A stretch of 56,313 bases of DNA, taken from assembly GCA_015056975.1 (NCBI GenBank), contig SVFG01000005.1:1-56313 (forward strand), in the 5' to 3' direction. How positions within the stretch are numbered: the stretch's first letter is position 1; the number at the start of each line of letters is the position of its first letter. The DNA comes from Lachnospiraceae bacterium (GTDB lineage Bacteria; Bacillota; Clostridia; Lachnospirales; Lachnospiraceae). Below are positions 14,649 to 22,961 of the stretch, in pieces. The notes beneath the pieces are model-generated. The model worked only from the letters and a program-made list of their open reading frames with translations, ran no database searches and had not been told where the DNA came from. The position numbers and the translations under genes are program-made.

Positions 14649-16307
14649 TTAATGCACAATCATATCCTCTTCCTCAGAATCCTTCTCTCCATCCTTGATT
14701 GCAAAGGCAATGTTGGTAGCATGGTCGGACACACGTTCCAAACCGGAAACCACGTCAGAGAAAATCATGCCAGCTTCAGGAGTACACTCTCCTCTGGTCA
14801 GCCTCTCCACATGAGCACGCTGCAGCTGTCTTTCCTTCTCATCCACGCTGTCCTCAAGTTCGATAATCTCCTGCATATGAGCTTCATCACTTCTTGCAAA
14901 CATATCGATGGAATACTGAATAATCTTATTTACCATCTCCAGCATTTCTCCCAACTCTTCCTGGGCAACCTTACTGATGGAAATGCCTTCCTCTTTGCGT
15001 TGTCTTGCAGCATCAGCCACATTCTCCGCGTGGTCACCGATTCTCTCGATATCATTTACCACATGGAACAGAGCTCCGATACTCTTCAAGTCCTCTATGG
15101 GAAGGGTAGTCTGGTTGATTTTTACCAGATAATCCGTGATTCCGTGATTTAAGAAGTTGATATTCTTCTCTACTTCATATACCTCGTTAATATCCTCTTC
15201 GTCCAGAGTAATCAGTGCATTCATGGCACGGTTTAAGTTTTCGCTTGCAAGGGATGCCATGCGCTCCAACTCATTTACTACCTCAACCACTGCTGTTGCC
15301 GGATTGAATACCACCTTTTCACCAATATATTTTAACTGATAGCTCTCACGGTAATTAATCTTCCTATCCTCGCCGGGTACACATAAGCATGCCAGCTTCA
15401 CAATCAGCTTAGAGAACGGGAACAGAATTACTACCTGGAATACCTTAATAATCGTATGTGCATTTGCTACAAATCTACCATTATCGGATGATATGGACTG
15501 AATCAGATTTACCACATGGTCCTGAGCAACAAGCAGAATAATATACATAATAAATGTACCGATTACATTAAACCAAAAATGAATCAATGCCGCTCTCTTC
15601 GCATCCTTTTTACCGGACAGGGATGCCAAAAGTGCCGTAGCACAGGAACCGATATTACAGCCCATAATGATGTACAAAGTAATCGGAAGTGCAAGCAAAT
15701 CCTGTGTCGCAAGCAAAAGGACAATACTTACCGTTACGGAAGAACTTTGAATAATGGAGGTAAGCACAAGTCCAACCAAAGTTCCCAAAAACGGATTCGT
15801 AAGGGAACCAAGCAGATTAACAATCATTGGCTCTTCCTTCATTCCTGCCATGGCCTGAGACATGGTACTTAATCCCACAAACAGAATGCCAAAACCAATA
15901 AATACCTCAGCAACCTTTCTCACACTGGGTTTCTTAACAAACATTACTACTACTACACCTGCTAAAAGAATTGCAGGTGCATATTCTGACAAATTAAAGG
16001 AAATCAGCTGCGATGTAACGGTCGTACCGATATTAGCACCAAAAATAACTCCTGCTGCCTGGAACAGATTCATCAGACCGGAGTTTACAAAACTGACAAC
16101 CATAACGGTACATGCTGAGGAAGACTGTACAATACCCGTAAAGATAATACCTACCAGCATACCCATAAAACGGTTGTTTGTGAAGATTTCCAAAATGCGT
16201 CTCAGTTTAGCACCGGCAACCTTCTCAATGGAATCACTCATCTGGCTCATACCGAATAAAAACAGACCCAGACCACCAGCCATCTTTAATATAATCTCTG
16301 CACTCAT
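14649..16307 (-). CDS. Na+/phosphate cotransporter with PhoU-like domain
   Basis: 552-residue membrane protein of the NptA/PNaS family. The N-terminal half contains two inverted repeats, each with a QSSSA/QSSSV signature (IVQSSSACTV near residue 60 and IIQSSSVTVS near 188), typical of sodium-phosphate symporters; about 8-9 hydrophobic segments occupy residues 5-320. The C-terminal half (about 350-540) is a helical PhoU-like bundle (RIGDHAENVAD and RVSDHATNIA). It takes up or exports phosphate with Na+, and the PhoU part probably tunes activity. The gene is monocistronic with its own promoter. Confidence 0.9.
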   Translation of the reverse strand: MSAEIILKMAGGLGLFLFGMSQMSDSIEKVAGAKLRRILEIFTNNRFMGMLVGIIFTGIVQSSSACTVMVVSFVNSGLMNLFQAAGVIFGANIGTTVTSQLISFNLSEYAPAILLAGVVVVMFVKKPSVRKVAEVFIGFGILFVGLSTMSQAMAGMKEEPMIVNLLGSLTNPFLGTLVGLVLTSIIQSSSVTVSIVLLLATQDLLALPITLYIIMGCNIGSCATALLASLSGKKDAKRAALIHFWFNVIGTFIMYIILLVAQDHVVNLIQSISSDNGRFVANAHTIIKVFQVVILFPFSKLIVKLACLCVPGEDRKINYRESYQLKYIGEKVVFNPATAVVEVVNELERMASLASENLNRAMNALITLDEEDINEVYEVEKNINFLNHGITDYLVKINQTTLPIEDLKSIGALFHVVNDIERIGDHAENVADAARQRKEEGISISKVAQEELGEMLEMVNKIIQYSIDMFARSDEAHMQEIIELEDSVDEKERQLQRAHVERLTRGECTPEAGMIFSDVVSGLERVSDHATNIAFAIKDGEKDSEEEDMIVH

Positions 16308-16357
16308 TTTCTTATCCCTTCGCTTTACTTTTGTATTTTCCCTTCATTCAATTCAAT

Positions 16358-16386
16358 ATTTTACGGGAAAAGCCAAAAACTTACAA
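16358..16386 (-). promoter_or_regulatory. Promoter of the Na+/phosphate transporter gene
   Basis: TTGTAA (16381-16386), 17-nt spacer, TAAAAT (16358-16363), reading leftward. No Pho-box-like direct repeats were recognised. Confidence 0.5.
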
Positions 16387-16439
16387 TATCTTTTTATGTA
16401 ATTTACATACTTTTTACATAGAAGTGCTGTGGCACTTTG

Positions 16440-16649
16440 CGTGAAGGGAAGGGGGCAGGCCAGGGAGGGGATACCATGACAAAAGCAGTGCATTCTGAGC
16501 ACGCCGGTCCTAAATCGTCGCTCGGCAGCGACGATTATGAGAGAATCGCTTCGCAATTCTCCTTAACACACACTACGTACTCGCGCATAGCGAGAGCGTG
16601 CCTGCAGTGTCATGGTATCCCCTCCCTGGTCTGCTCCCCTCCCTTTACG
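16440..16649 (+). repeat. Palindromic element, copy A
   Basis: Core 16469-16620 (152 nt) is bounded by GGATACCATGACA and its inverted copy. It contains a perfect 10-bp hairpin (16513-16536, loop CGGC), a second hairpin (16541-16561) and CTCGC-GCATA-GCGAG. The arms extend outward to 16440 and 16649 over about 28 further positions. Outer-arm mismatches are mostly G-U in plus-strand RNA. It starts 1 nt beyond the terminator at 16651. The core is about 90 percent identical by eye to copy C in reverse orientation. A small hairpin (AAGTGC-TGTG-GCACTT, 16422-16437) abuts its left side. Confidence 0.85.
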
Positions 16650-16650
16650 T

Positions 16651-16693
16651 AAAAAGCCCTGTAAACGATTACTCCTCTCGTTTACAAGGCTTT
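16651..16693 (-). terminator. Terminator after the small membrane protein gene
   Basis: AAAGCC plus GTAAACGA pair with TCGTTTAC plus GGCTTT; the minus-strand product ends in a T-run. Confidence 0.85.
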
Positions 16694-16697
16694 ACAA

Positions 16698-16880
16698 TTA
16701 CTTCTTTTTCCGACTATCAATGCAAATAATTATTTTAATTATAACAAAATATACCCCCATTACAATTGCAATGACTATCATTTTTTCGATACCTGTTATA
16801 GCCGCTATTATTTCACTAATGCCGATAACAATCATTGTAAGTCCCAGTATTATCAGCCTAAACAGTATCCTTTTCTTCAT
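16698..16880 (-). CDS. Small two-segment membrane protein
   Basis: 60 residues: a basic start, two hydrophobic helices (about 6-28 and 33-53) and a basic tail SRKKK that should face the cytosol. No family recognised. AAGGGG with 8-nt spacing before the ATG and a strong terminator just after the stop support a real gene. It follows a small zinc-ribbon protein and another small membrane protein on the same strand. Confidence 0.6.
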   Translation of the reverse strand: MKKRILFRLIILGLTMIVIGISEIIAAITGIEKMIVIAIVMGVYFVIIKIIICIDSRKKK

Positions 16881-16909
16881 GCATATTACCCCTTGAACTC
16901 CGAAATTAT

Positions 16910-17104
16910 TTAAACTAATTTATCAATTTCGGTCGCTCTTATTAATTGAATCAATCCGCAATTAATGCAACAGAAACAAGTTACAGAACTTCTTTTGGGT
17001 TTCATTTTTCCAAGTTCTCCCTTAGGATAAAAAGCTATTCCATTCATTCCTGCCATTTTTCCTTCGATTAACTCTCCACCACATTTTTCACATCTTTCTT
17101 CCAT
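16910..17104 (-). CDS. Small zinc-ribbon protein (DUF6487-like)
   Basis: About 64 residues with CEKCGGELIEG near the start and CINCG near residue 48, a CxxC...CxxC zinc ribbon. The order CxxCGG-x3-G-x-M ... FCCINCG resembles the DUF6487 family, which has no assigned function. The frame is open to an ATG at 17119, but GGAG lies just before the ATG at 17104, which was chosen. It sits between two small membrane proteins downstream of the NatA/NatB-type exporter and may belong to that operon. Confidence 0.6.
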   Translation of the reverse strand: MEERCEKCGGELIEGKMAGMNGIAFYPKGELGKMKPKRSSVTCFCCINCGLIQLIRATEIDKLV

Positions 17105-17142
17105 TCTGCTACACTCCATAATAAATTGATATCCCTGCTCTT

Positions 17143-17361
17143 CTATGATTGAATCCGCCTCTTACGTATAAACCACCCCAAAAACAATAGTACCAATGCG
17201 ATAACCGCAACCCAAAATCCTGAGTACCAGATATTTGCAAATTCTACCTTGAACAACCATCCGCAAACATAAAGTGTCAGTGTTCCTGCTCCGGTAAAGA
17301 CTGCCAGAAGCAGAATGCCTAAAATCAGATATCGCAATCCCTTCAATACTATCGTTTTCAT
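17143..17361 (-). CDS. Small two-segment membrane protein
   Basis: 72 residues with two long hydrophobic helices (about 8-32 and 46-65) and a basic RKRRI C-terminus. No family recognised. GAAAGGTTACAGT precedes the ATG, and the gene starts 14 nt after the stop of the ABC permease, so it is probably co-transcribed with the exporter and could be an accessory subunit. Confidence 0.6.
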   Translation of the reverse strand: MKTIVLKGLRYLILGILLLAVFTGAGTLTLYVCGWLFKVEFANIWYSGFWVAVIALVLLFLGWFIRKRRIQS

Positions 17362-17375
17362 ACTGTAACCTTTCT

Positions 17376-18707
17376 TTACGCCTTCTTTTTCTTTCTTGTA
17401 AGTCTTTCCTTCAAGGTCTTACCCTTGTAGAATACTTCGTTCTTGTACACGCGTCCTGCAAGCAATGCCAGAATCAGCGTTGAAACAAGTAAGATTAACA
17501 TTTCTACAAAGCCAATCCAAATATTTACATTTCCTACCAAAATGTCCGCAGGAAGCTTGAATGCACTGGTGATGGGAATCACTCTGACAATACCGTCAAG
17601 CAAAGGACTTTCTTTCATCGGAACAAAGTATGATACATAGAAGCCTACCAACAAAATTAATGAAAAATAGCTCATTACCTGGGAAAGCTCTTCTGCCTTG
17701 CTTGCAAAGGATGCCACAAGGCTTGCAATCATGCAGTAGAACAGGAAACCAAGGAAAAGTGTTACAAGACCAAGGATTGCTGCACCGATACTGAAAGCTG
17801 AACTTCCCTCTGCACTGCCAAGCAGCTTAAATACTTCCAACAAAACATTGTTATACTCTGTATAAATGTAGTTGCCTGCCACAAAATGTCCCAGAAAAAA
17901 TCCTACTACCAGAGATGCAATCCATACCGTTATCTGAATAATGGCAGATACTGCAATGGCAGATACCTTACCAAGAATCAAACCGTAAGGTCTTGTCAGC
18001 GTGAGAATCATCTCCATCAGTTTGGAGGATTTCTCGATGCTTACTATATTACCGATACTCATACCGTAGGACATTACCATAAAGAACATAAACGCGATTA
18101 CCAGCATGGGAAGTAACATGGTTACAAGCTCTTCTCCGATACTCTTCTCCTGCTCTCCCGCATCAAGCTCTGTGGTCTTTACATTACTCATTGCTACTAC
18201 CAGATTCTCCATAGGGATACCGGAGGATAACAGCTTACTCTGCTCCATGGAAAGCATCAGCGCATCACACAAGTTTTCTGCCTCACCTTCACTTACCACA
18301 CATCCGTAAGGAAGTATCGCCATCAGCAAATAGCTGTCTTCTTCGTGCGTAATCTTTAAAATGATATCATTGGGAGCCCCCTCACCAAGTTCCTTTGCCA
18401 AGGTCTGTACATCCTTGTCAGTACTCTCAAAAGTCACATCAGGGAATTTCTCTGCCTGTGTCTCCTTAAAGCCATCCAGATACAACACAGCAAGTTCACT
18501 TTCATCCACTAAATATACCTTTGCAATAGGAGAAACTTCGTTTGCCTCATCCTTTTGTACCAATGCCATAATCACGCTGATTGCCATACCGATAATCAGT
18601 AAAAGCACTGCCAAAATAATGGTTAATGATTTATATTTCTTGTCTGTTCCCTGCTTGAAGGTGAAGGAAAAGACATCTTTCCAGCCGTAAAACAATCCCT
18701 TTTTCAT
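17376..18707 (-). CDS. ABC exporter permease (NatB-like, ABC-2), second subunit
   Basis: 443 residues with the NatB/ABC-2 layout: an N-terminal helix (about 28-48), a large extracellular domain (about 60-190), then six helices in the C-terminal half. The KLMEMILTLTRPYGLILGKV segment after helix 2 is the usual coupling region. It overlaps the upstream permease gene by 4 nt (ATGA), so a heterodimeric membrane domain with that paralogue is likely. By family it exports Na+ or another toxic or peptide substrate; which one is not readable. Confidence 0.85.
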   Translation of the reverse strand: MKKGLFYGWKDVFSFTFKQGTDKKYKSLTIILAVLLLIIGMAISVIMALVQKDEANEVSPIAKVYLVDESELAVLYLDGFKETQAEKFPDVTFESTDKDVQTLAKELGEGAPNDIILKITHEEDSYLLMAILPYGCVVSEGEAENLCDALMLSMEQSKLLSSGIPMENLVVAMSNVKTTELDAGEQEKSIGEELVTMLLPMLVIAFMFFMVMSYGMSIGNIVSIEKSSKLMEMILTLTRPYGLILGKVSAIAVSAIIQITVWIASLVVGFFLGHFVAGNYIYTEYNNVLLEVFKLLGSAEGSSAFSIGAAILGLVTLFLGFLFYCMIASLVASFASKAEELSQVMSYFSLILLVGFYVSYFVPMKESPLLDGIVRVIPITSAFKLPADILVGNVNIWIGFVEMLILLVSTLILALLAGRVYKNEVFYKGKTLKERLTRKKKKA

Positions 18708-20089
18708 GCCTGTTTCTCCTCCTTTACTGCAGTCTTTTTCTTTGTCTTTGCAAGCATAATAATATCCTTTGTCTTAAGCACCTTGCCGTTGTGGAAAATC
18801 AGAGATTCGTATACTCTGGAAGCAAAGAAGAACAATGCTACCACAATCACCCACAAAATCACAAGGCCAATCAGTGTATAACCGATTCCGATATTACCCA
18901 AAAGCAGATTTGCAGGGGTAATAAAGGGAGCTGATAACGGGAATATGCAGAAGATGGTGGTAAGAAGCTCACTTCTGGAACCATTCAGCTGCATAATGCA
19001 GAGGAAAATACCCATATAGGAACCTACAACCAGCATCATATTTAGGGTCTTGAGGCCTTCTGCCATCTCCTCTATCTTGCTGACAGACGCACCTGCCACT
19101 CCTGCAAGAATACTGAAGAACAACACACCTGTAAGAATAAATACAATTGCGATCAAAATAGTCAAAGGATTTACCTGTGACAGCAGTCCTGCCACTTCTC
19201 CTGCCTGGTCCATTGTTTGGGAAAGACTGTCAAAACCGAAAATCAAACCGTTAACAATGCAGGAAACCACATAACTTATAATAATAGCACCAAACTGGAT
19301 AGCTACCATCAGAAGACTTGCTAAAATCTTACCGATAATGAGTGCCAGGGGACGTACATTAATCATAAGATACTCCACAACTCTGGTAGATTTCTCCGTA
19401 ACTATAGAGTTTGCAATACTACCGCTGCTGAAGTTTACAATCAGCATAACAATCATAAGTCCTCCCAGCAGTACAAAGTACTCTGTCATGGAGATACCCT
19501 CTTCCTTCACCTGCTCAGGTGCAATCTCTCCGGTTTCTGTAGTGTCCTTAACCTTGGTCGTCACTTCCTGATTAATAAATGCAAGCTGTTCCTCCGTAAC
19601 ATCTACCGCACGAAGCTTTGCCTCCGTAAAGAAATTAGTAAAATCATCTGTAAGCAGATTGTAATCATCGCTCTTAATATCTGCATCTGCGGACTTCACA
19701 TAAGTTATACTGAAATAACCTGTTTCTTCATAAGTGATATGTACTGCAACTTCCGTACTGTCTTCGCTCTCTTCCAGCTTCTTGGTATGTTCATCAAATT
19801 TGCCGGCATCACCGGATACAATCTTTACATCCCGATATCTCTCATCTGCAAGCGCCTGCGCATAATCAATGTTAAGACCGGATTCATCATATACGGTTAC
19901 CGTGGAAACACCGGACTTTTGCGGTCCTTCGTCCTTTGACAAGCTCTGAATCAAAGAGATTACCGGCATAGACGCTAAGGTAAGGATACACATAAAGATG
20001 ATGAATCCCTTATATGCCTTCTGTTTCGTTCCCTGTTCAAAGGCGAATCGAAAAACCTCTCTCCATCCTGTAAAATCACTCTTCTTCAT
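18704..20089 (-). CDS. ABC exporter permease (NatB-like, ABC-2), first subunit
   Basis: 461 residues, the same architecture as the next gene and clearly its paralogue: similar start (FTGWREVFRFAFEQGTKQK against GLFYGWKDVFSFTFKQGTDK), an extracellular domain after helix 1, then STRVVEYLMINVRPLALIIG as the coupling segment and a cluster of helices. Overlaps the ATP-binding gene by 14 nt upstream and the second permease by 4 nt downstream, so the three genes are translationally coupled. Confidence 0.87.
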   Translation of the reverse strand: MKKSDFTGWREVFRFAFEQGTKQKAYKGFIIFMCILTLASMPVISLIQSLSKDEGPQKSGVSTVTVYDESGLNIDYAQALADERYRDVKIVSGDAGKFDEHTKKLEESEDSTEVAVHITYEETGYFSITYVKSADADIKSDDYNLLTDDFTNFFTEAKLRAVDVTEEQLAFINQEVTTKVKDTTETGEIAPEQVKEEGISMTEYFVLLGGLMIVMLIVNFSSGSIANSIVTEKSTRVVEYLMINVRPLALIIGKILASLLMVAIQFGAIIISYVVSCIVNGLIFGFDSLSQTMDQAGEVAGLLSQVNPLTILIAIVFILTGVLFFSILAGVAGASVSKIEEMAEGLKTLNMMLVVGSYMGIFLCIMQLNGSRSELLTTIFCIFPLSAPFITPANLLLGNIGIGYTLIGLVILWVIVVALFFFASRVYESLIFHNGKVLKTKDIIMLAKTKKKTAVKEEKQA

Positions 20090-21017
20090 TCTGTGTTCCT
20101 GCCTTTTCTACAAAAATCTCGTGCAATGAGGGCTCACGGAGTTCAAACTTCACAACCTGCTTGTTATTAGCCAGAAGATCCTTTAAGAAGTCTGTTGCCT
20201 GTGCCTCACCGGTTACCTTGTACTGTGTACCGTCAGGTGTCTGGGTGACAACGGGAAGTCCGTGTTTCTCTGCAATATCATTAAATGCCTGGTCGCATTT
20301 TACAAACATATTTACGCGGCCGTAGCTTTTCTTAATCTCATTTAAGTTACCCTGAAGCACTGCCTTACCACGATTCAAAATAGTGATATCCTCGCAGAAC
20401 TCCTCGATGGTAGCCATCTGATGGGAAGACATAATCAGGTATTTGCCTTTCTCCATCTCTTCTCTTATGATACCCTTAAACAAATCGGTATTTACGGGGT
20501 CAAGACCACTCAAGGGCTCATCCAGAATCAAAAGCTCAGGGTCGGAAAGAAGTGCAGCCATCAGCTGAATCTTCTGCTGATTACCCTTGGAGAGCTGGTC
20601 TGCCATCTTAGGCTTCTCCTTCTTTTTGCCCTTAACAGCCTTGGGATACAGATACTCTTCCACCTCAAGACGCTTTGCCCAGTAAGCAATTCTCTCCTTT
20701 GCAACCTTTCTGGATACTCCCTTAAGCTTTGCAAAGTAAAGCAGCTGATCCATCAGCTCATACTTGGGATAAAGACCTCTCTCCTCTGCCAAGTATCCTA
20801 CATTCATATTCATGGCATCCATGGGCTTACCGTTCCAAAGGATTTCTCCGCCATCCTTTGCAAGCATACCCAAAATCATACGAAGGGATGTGGTCTTACC
20901 TGCACCGTTGGTACCAAGCAGTGCATACACACCCGGCTTCTCCAATTTAAATGACAAATTATCTACTACTGTTTTGTCTCCATATTTCTTTGTTAAATTC
21001 CTAACTTCCAGTGACAT
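20076..21017 (-). CDS. ABC exporter ATP-binding protein (NatA-like)
   Basis: 313 residues. Walker A GTNGAGKTT at 35-43, signature LSKGNQQK about 140-150, Walker B LLILDEPLSGLDP about 165, and an H-loop in MSSHQM. The extra C-terminal segment (about 215-313) is typical of NatA-type exporters. It energises the two permeases encoded downstream. First gene of the operon, behind a strong promoter with a palindromic operator; no regulator gene is in the operon, so control must come from elsewhere. Confidence 0.92.
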   Translation of the reverse strand: MSLEVRNLTKKYGDKTVVDNLSFKLEKPGVYALLGTNGAGKTTSLRMILGMLAKDGGEILWNGKPMDAMNMNVGYLAEERGLYPKYELMDQLLYFAKLKGVSRKVAKERIAYWAKRLEVEEYLYPKAVKGKKKEKPKMADQLSKGNQQKIQLMAALLSDPELLILDEPLSGLDPVNTDLFKGIIREEMEKGKYLIMSSHQMATIEEFCEDITILNRGKAVLQGNLNEIKKSYGRVNMFVKCDQAFNDIAEKHGLPVVTQTPDGTQYKVTGEAQATDFLKDLLANNKQVVKFELREPSLHEIFVEKAGTQNEEE

Positions 21018-21038
21018 ATTCGTCCTCCTTTTATTACT

Positions 21039-21086
21039 GTATTAGCGGTTTAATACAATAATACATAAGTATTCATAATTTGTCAA
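21039..21086 (-). promoter_or_regulatory. Promoter and candidate operator of the ABC exporter operon
   Basis: TTGACA (21081-21086), 17-nt spacer, TATTAT (21058-21063), reading leftward. GTATTA-AACCGC-TAATAC (21039-21056) lies at the expected start site. The half-site spacing and position resemble operators of small GntR (YtrA-like) repressors of ABC operons. Confidence 0.7.
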
Positions 21087-21093
21087 CAAAAAA

Positions 21094-21125
21094 ATTTGCA
21101 CGATATTAAAATTTATCGTGCAAAT
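21094..21125 (-). terminator. ribF terminator
   Basis: ATTTGCACGAT with ATCGTGCAAAT, a perfect 11-bp stem, followed on the minus strand by seven Ts. Confidence 0.9.
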
Positions 21126-21127
21126 CT

Positions 21128-22045
21128 TTATAAATCATATTCCTTACCTTCTTCTATATCCCGAAAAAGCTGCATTTTCAAGGCTTCCACGCTTTCAAAC
21201 CGCCTCTCCGGACGTTTGAATTTTAACAGGGATATTTCTACATACTCCCCGTATATTTCCTCATCAAAGTCATACAGATAGGTCTCTACCCCACAGATAT
21301 GCTCCTTTGTCACAGTGGGCTTATAGCCGATATTACTGATTGCCCTGTACTCTTTTCCGCCATATCGTACCTTTGCATAGTACACCCCGTTTGGAGGTAA
21401 CAGCTTCTTTTCATCCGGCAAAAGATTGACGGTGGGAAACCCCAGATTTCTTCCCAGCCGCTTTCCATGCACCACTTCGCCCACAAGCATATAGGGCATA
21501 TCCAGATATTTGGAAAGCTCTTCCATATCTCCCTGTTCCAAAAGCTCCCTTGCATATGTGGAGCTTACTACTTTCCCTCCCACGGATACCTTATCAATGG
21601 TTTCCACCGTAAAATCAAGTTTTTCCTGAAGAGAATGCAACAGAGCGGCATTTCCCTTTCCGCCTGCGCCAAAGGACAAGTCCGTCCCTGCACAAATGTA
21701 AGCTGCCTGCAGACTGTTCTTTAAAACCTCCTCCGCAAAAGCTTCAGGTTCCATGGACGCGCTCAGCTCTGTCATAGGGAACTCAACCACTACATCAATT
21801 CCCATGCGTTCAAACAACAGGTACTTTTCTTCTCTCGTTGTAAGCTCCCGTCCGTCCGACCATCCGAAGAATACAGCCGGTGCCGGGTCAAAGGTAAGCA
21901 CGCAGGCCTGCAGCCCATGCTCCTTTTTACAGATAATTTCTGAAAGCAGCCTTCTGTGTCCCTTGTGTACACCGTCAAATTTGCCGATGGCTACCGCAGT
22001 TTCCTTATCCAATTTTAAATCCTTGGTATATGTTACTATTTCCAA
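21128..22045 (-). CDS. ribF: Bifunctional riboflavin kinase / FAD synthetase
   Basis: 305 residues with two activities: FMN adenylyltransferase in the N-terminal Rossmann-like domain (GKFDGVHKGHRRLL, a TxGxFDGxHxGH motif about 22-35, and the STYARELL end) and riboflavin kinase in the C-terminal barrel (GRNLGFPTVNL about 200-210, PPNGVYYAKV). Length is standard. It follows truB by 10 nt in the conserved nrnA-truB-ribF order and is last in that unit, closed by a strong terminator. No FMN riboswitch is seen, which is usual for this locus. Confidence 0.95.
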   Translation of the reverse strand: MEIVTYTKDLKLDKETAVAIGKFDGVHKGHRRLLSEIICKKEHGLQACVLTFDPAPAVFFGWSDGRELTTREEKYLLFERMGIDVVVEFPMTELSASMEPEAFAEEVLKNSLQAAYICAGTDLSFGAGGKGNAALLHSLQEKLDFTVETIDKVSVGGKVVSSTYARELLEQGDMEELSKYLDMPYMLVGEVVHGKRLGRNLGFPTVNLLPDEKKLLPPNGVYYAKVRYGGKEYRAISNIGYKPTVTKEHICGVETYLYDFDEEIYGEYVEISLLKFKRPERRFESVEALKMQLFRDIEEGKEYDL

Positions 22046-22055
22046 CTATATTTCC

Positions 22056-22955
22056 TCATTCTAAAAACATTTTTACAGGCTTGTACCAGTGCCTGTCCGG
22101 AGCATACGCATACACGCCCATAAAGCGGTTATCATCCCGAAAAACCTTTACCCACTGCCCTATCTCATAGGTTTTGTTCTCCACTGTCTGGGAGGGATAA
22201 AAGGAATTACCGTTATCGATAAGCTTCCGAAACTCCTGCTTTACATGAAGCATGGGACAATCCTCAAAGGCACTCTCCACCGGAAAGAGAATTTCTTCCA
22301 AACGTCCTTCATCCCGAATTTTCTCAAGCTCTGACAGCGTATACGCATCCTCTATGGAAAATCCTCCTACGCGGGTGCGCTTAAGACTTTTCATGGTACC
22401 ACCACAGCCCAGTTTTTCTCCGATGTCAGCACAAAGCGTACGGATATAGGTACCCCTGGAACATGCCACACGCATCTTTATCACAGGAAGACTGATTTCT
22501 AATATCTCAATATCCAAAATCCTTACAGGACGTGCCTTCCGTTCCACTTCCTTGCCTTCTCTGGCAAGCTCATACAGCTTCTTGCCATCCACCTTGAGCG
22601 CCGAATACATAGGAGGAACCTGCATATAATCACCTATAAAGCTAAGTACCGCTTCTCTGACCGCTTCCTCCTGTACGTTTACCTCGCGCTCCATCAAAAC
22701 CGTGCCGGTGGTATCCTGAGTATCCGTTGTCACGCCAAGTAAAAGCTCTGCAACATATTCTTTATCCTTGTCTGTCAGCATATCGCAAAGCTTCGTTCCG
22801 CTACCTAAGCATACAGGAAGTACTCCGGTTGCCTCAGGGTCTAAGGTTCCCGTATGACCTATTTTTTTCTGCCTGCAAATGCCCCGCATTTTTGCTACTA
22901 CGTCATGGGAGGTAAAGCCGGCTTCCTTGTATATATTGATAATACCGTTTAACAT
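22056..22955 (-). CDS. truB: tRNA pseudouridine-55 synthase
   Basis: 299 residues; isomerises U55 in the T-loop of tRNAs. GHTGTLDPEATGVLPV (about 33-48) contains the catalytic Asp39, and SRGTYIRTLCADIG and KRTRVGGFSIEDA are TruB signatures. A PUA-like C-terminal part (about 250-299) completes the standard bacterial length. It lies 6 nt after nrnA and 10 nt before ribF. Confidence 0.95.
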   Translation of the reverse strand: MLNGIINIYKEAGFTSHDVVAKMRGICRQKKIGHTGTLDPEATGVLPVCLGSGTKLCDMLTDKDKEYVAELLLGVTTDTQDTTGTVLMEREVNVQEEAVREAVLSFIGDYMQVPPMYSALKVDGKKLYELAREGKEVERKARPVRILDIEILEISLPVIKMRVACSRGTYIRTLCADIGEKLGCGGTMKSLKRTRVGGFSIEDAYTLSELEKIRDEGRLEEILFPVESAFEDCPMLHVKQEFRKLIDNGNSFYPSQTVENKTYEIGQWVKVFRDDNRFMGVYAYAPDRHWYKPVKMFLE

Positions 22956-22961
22956 GCTTGT

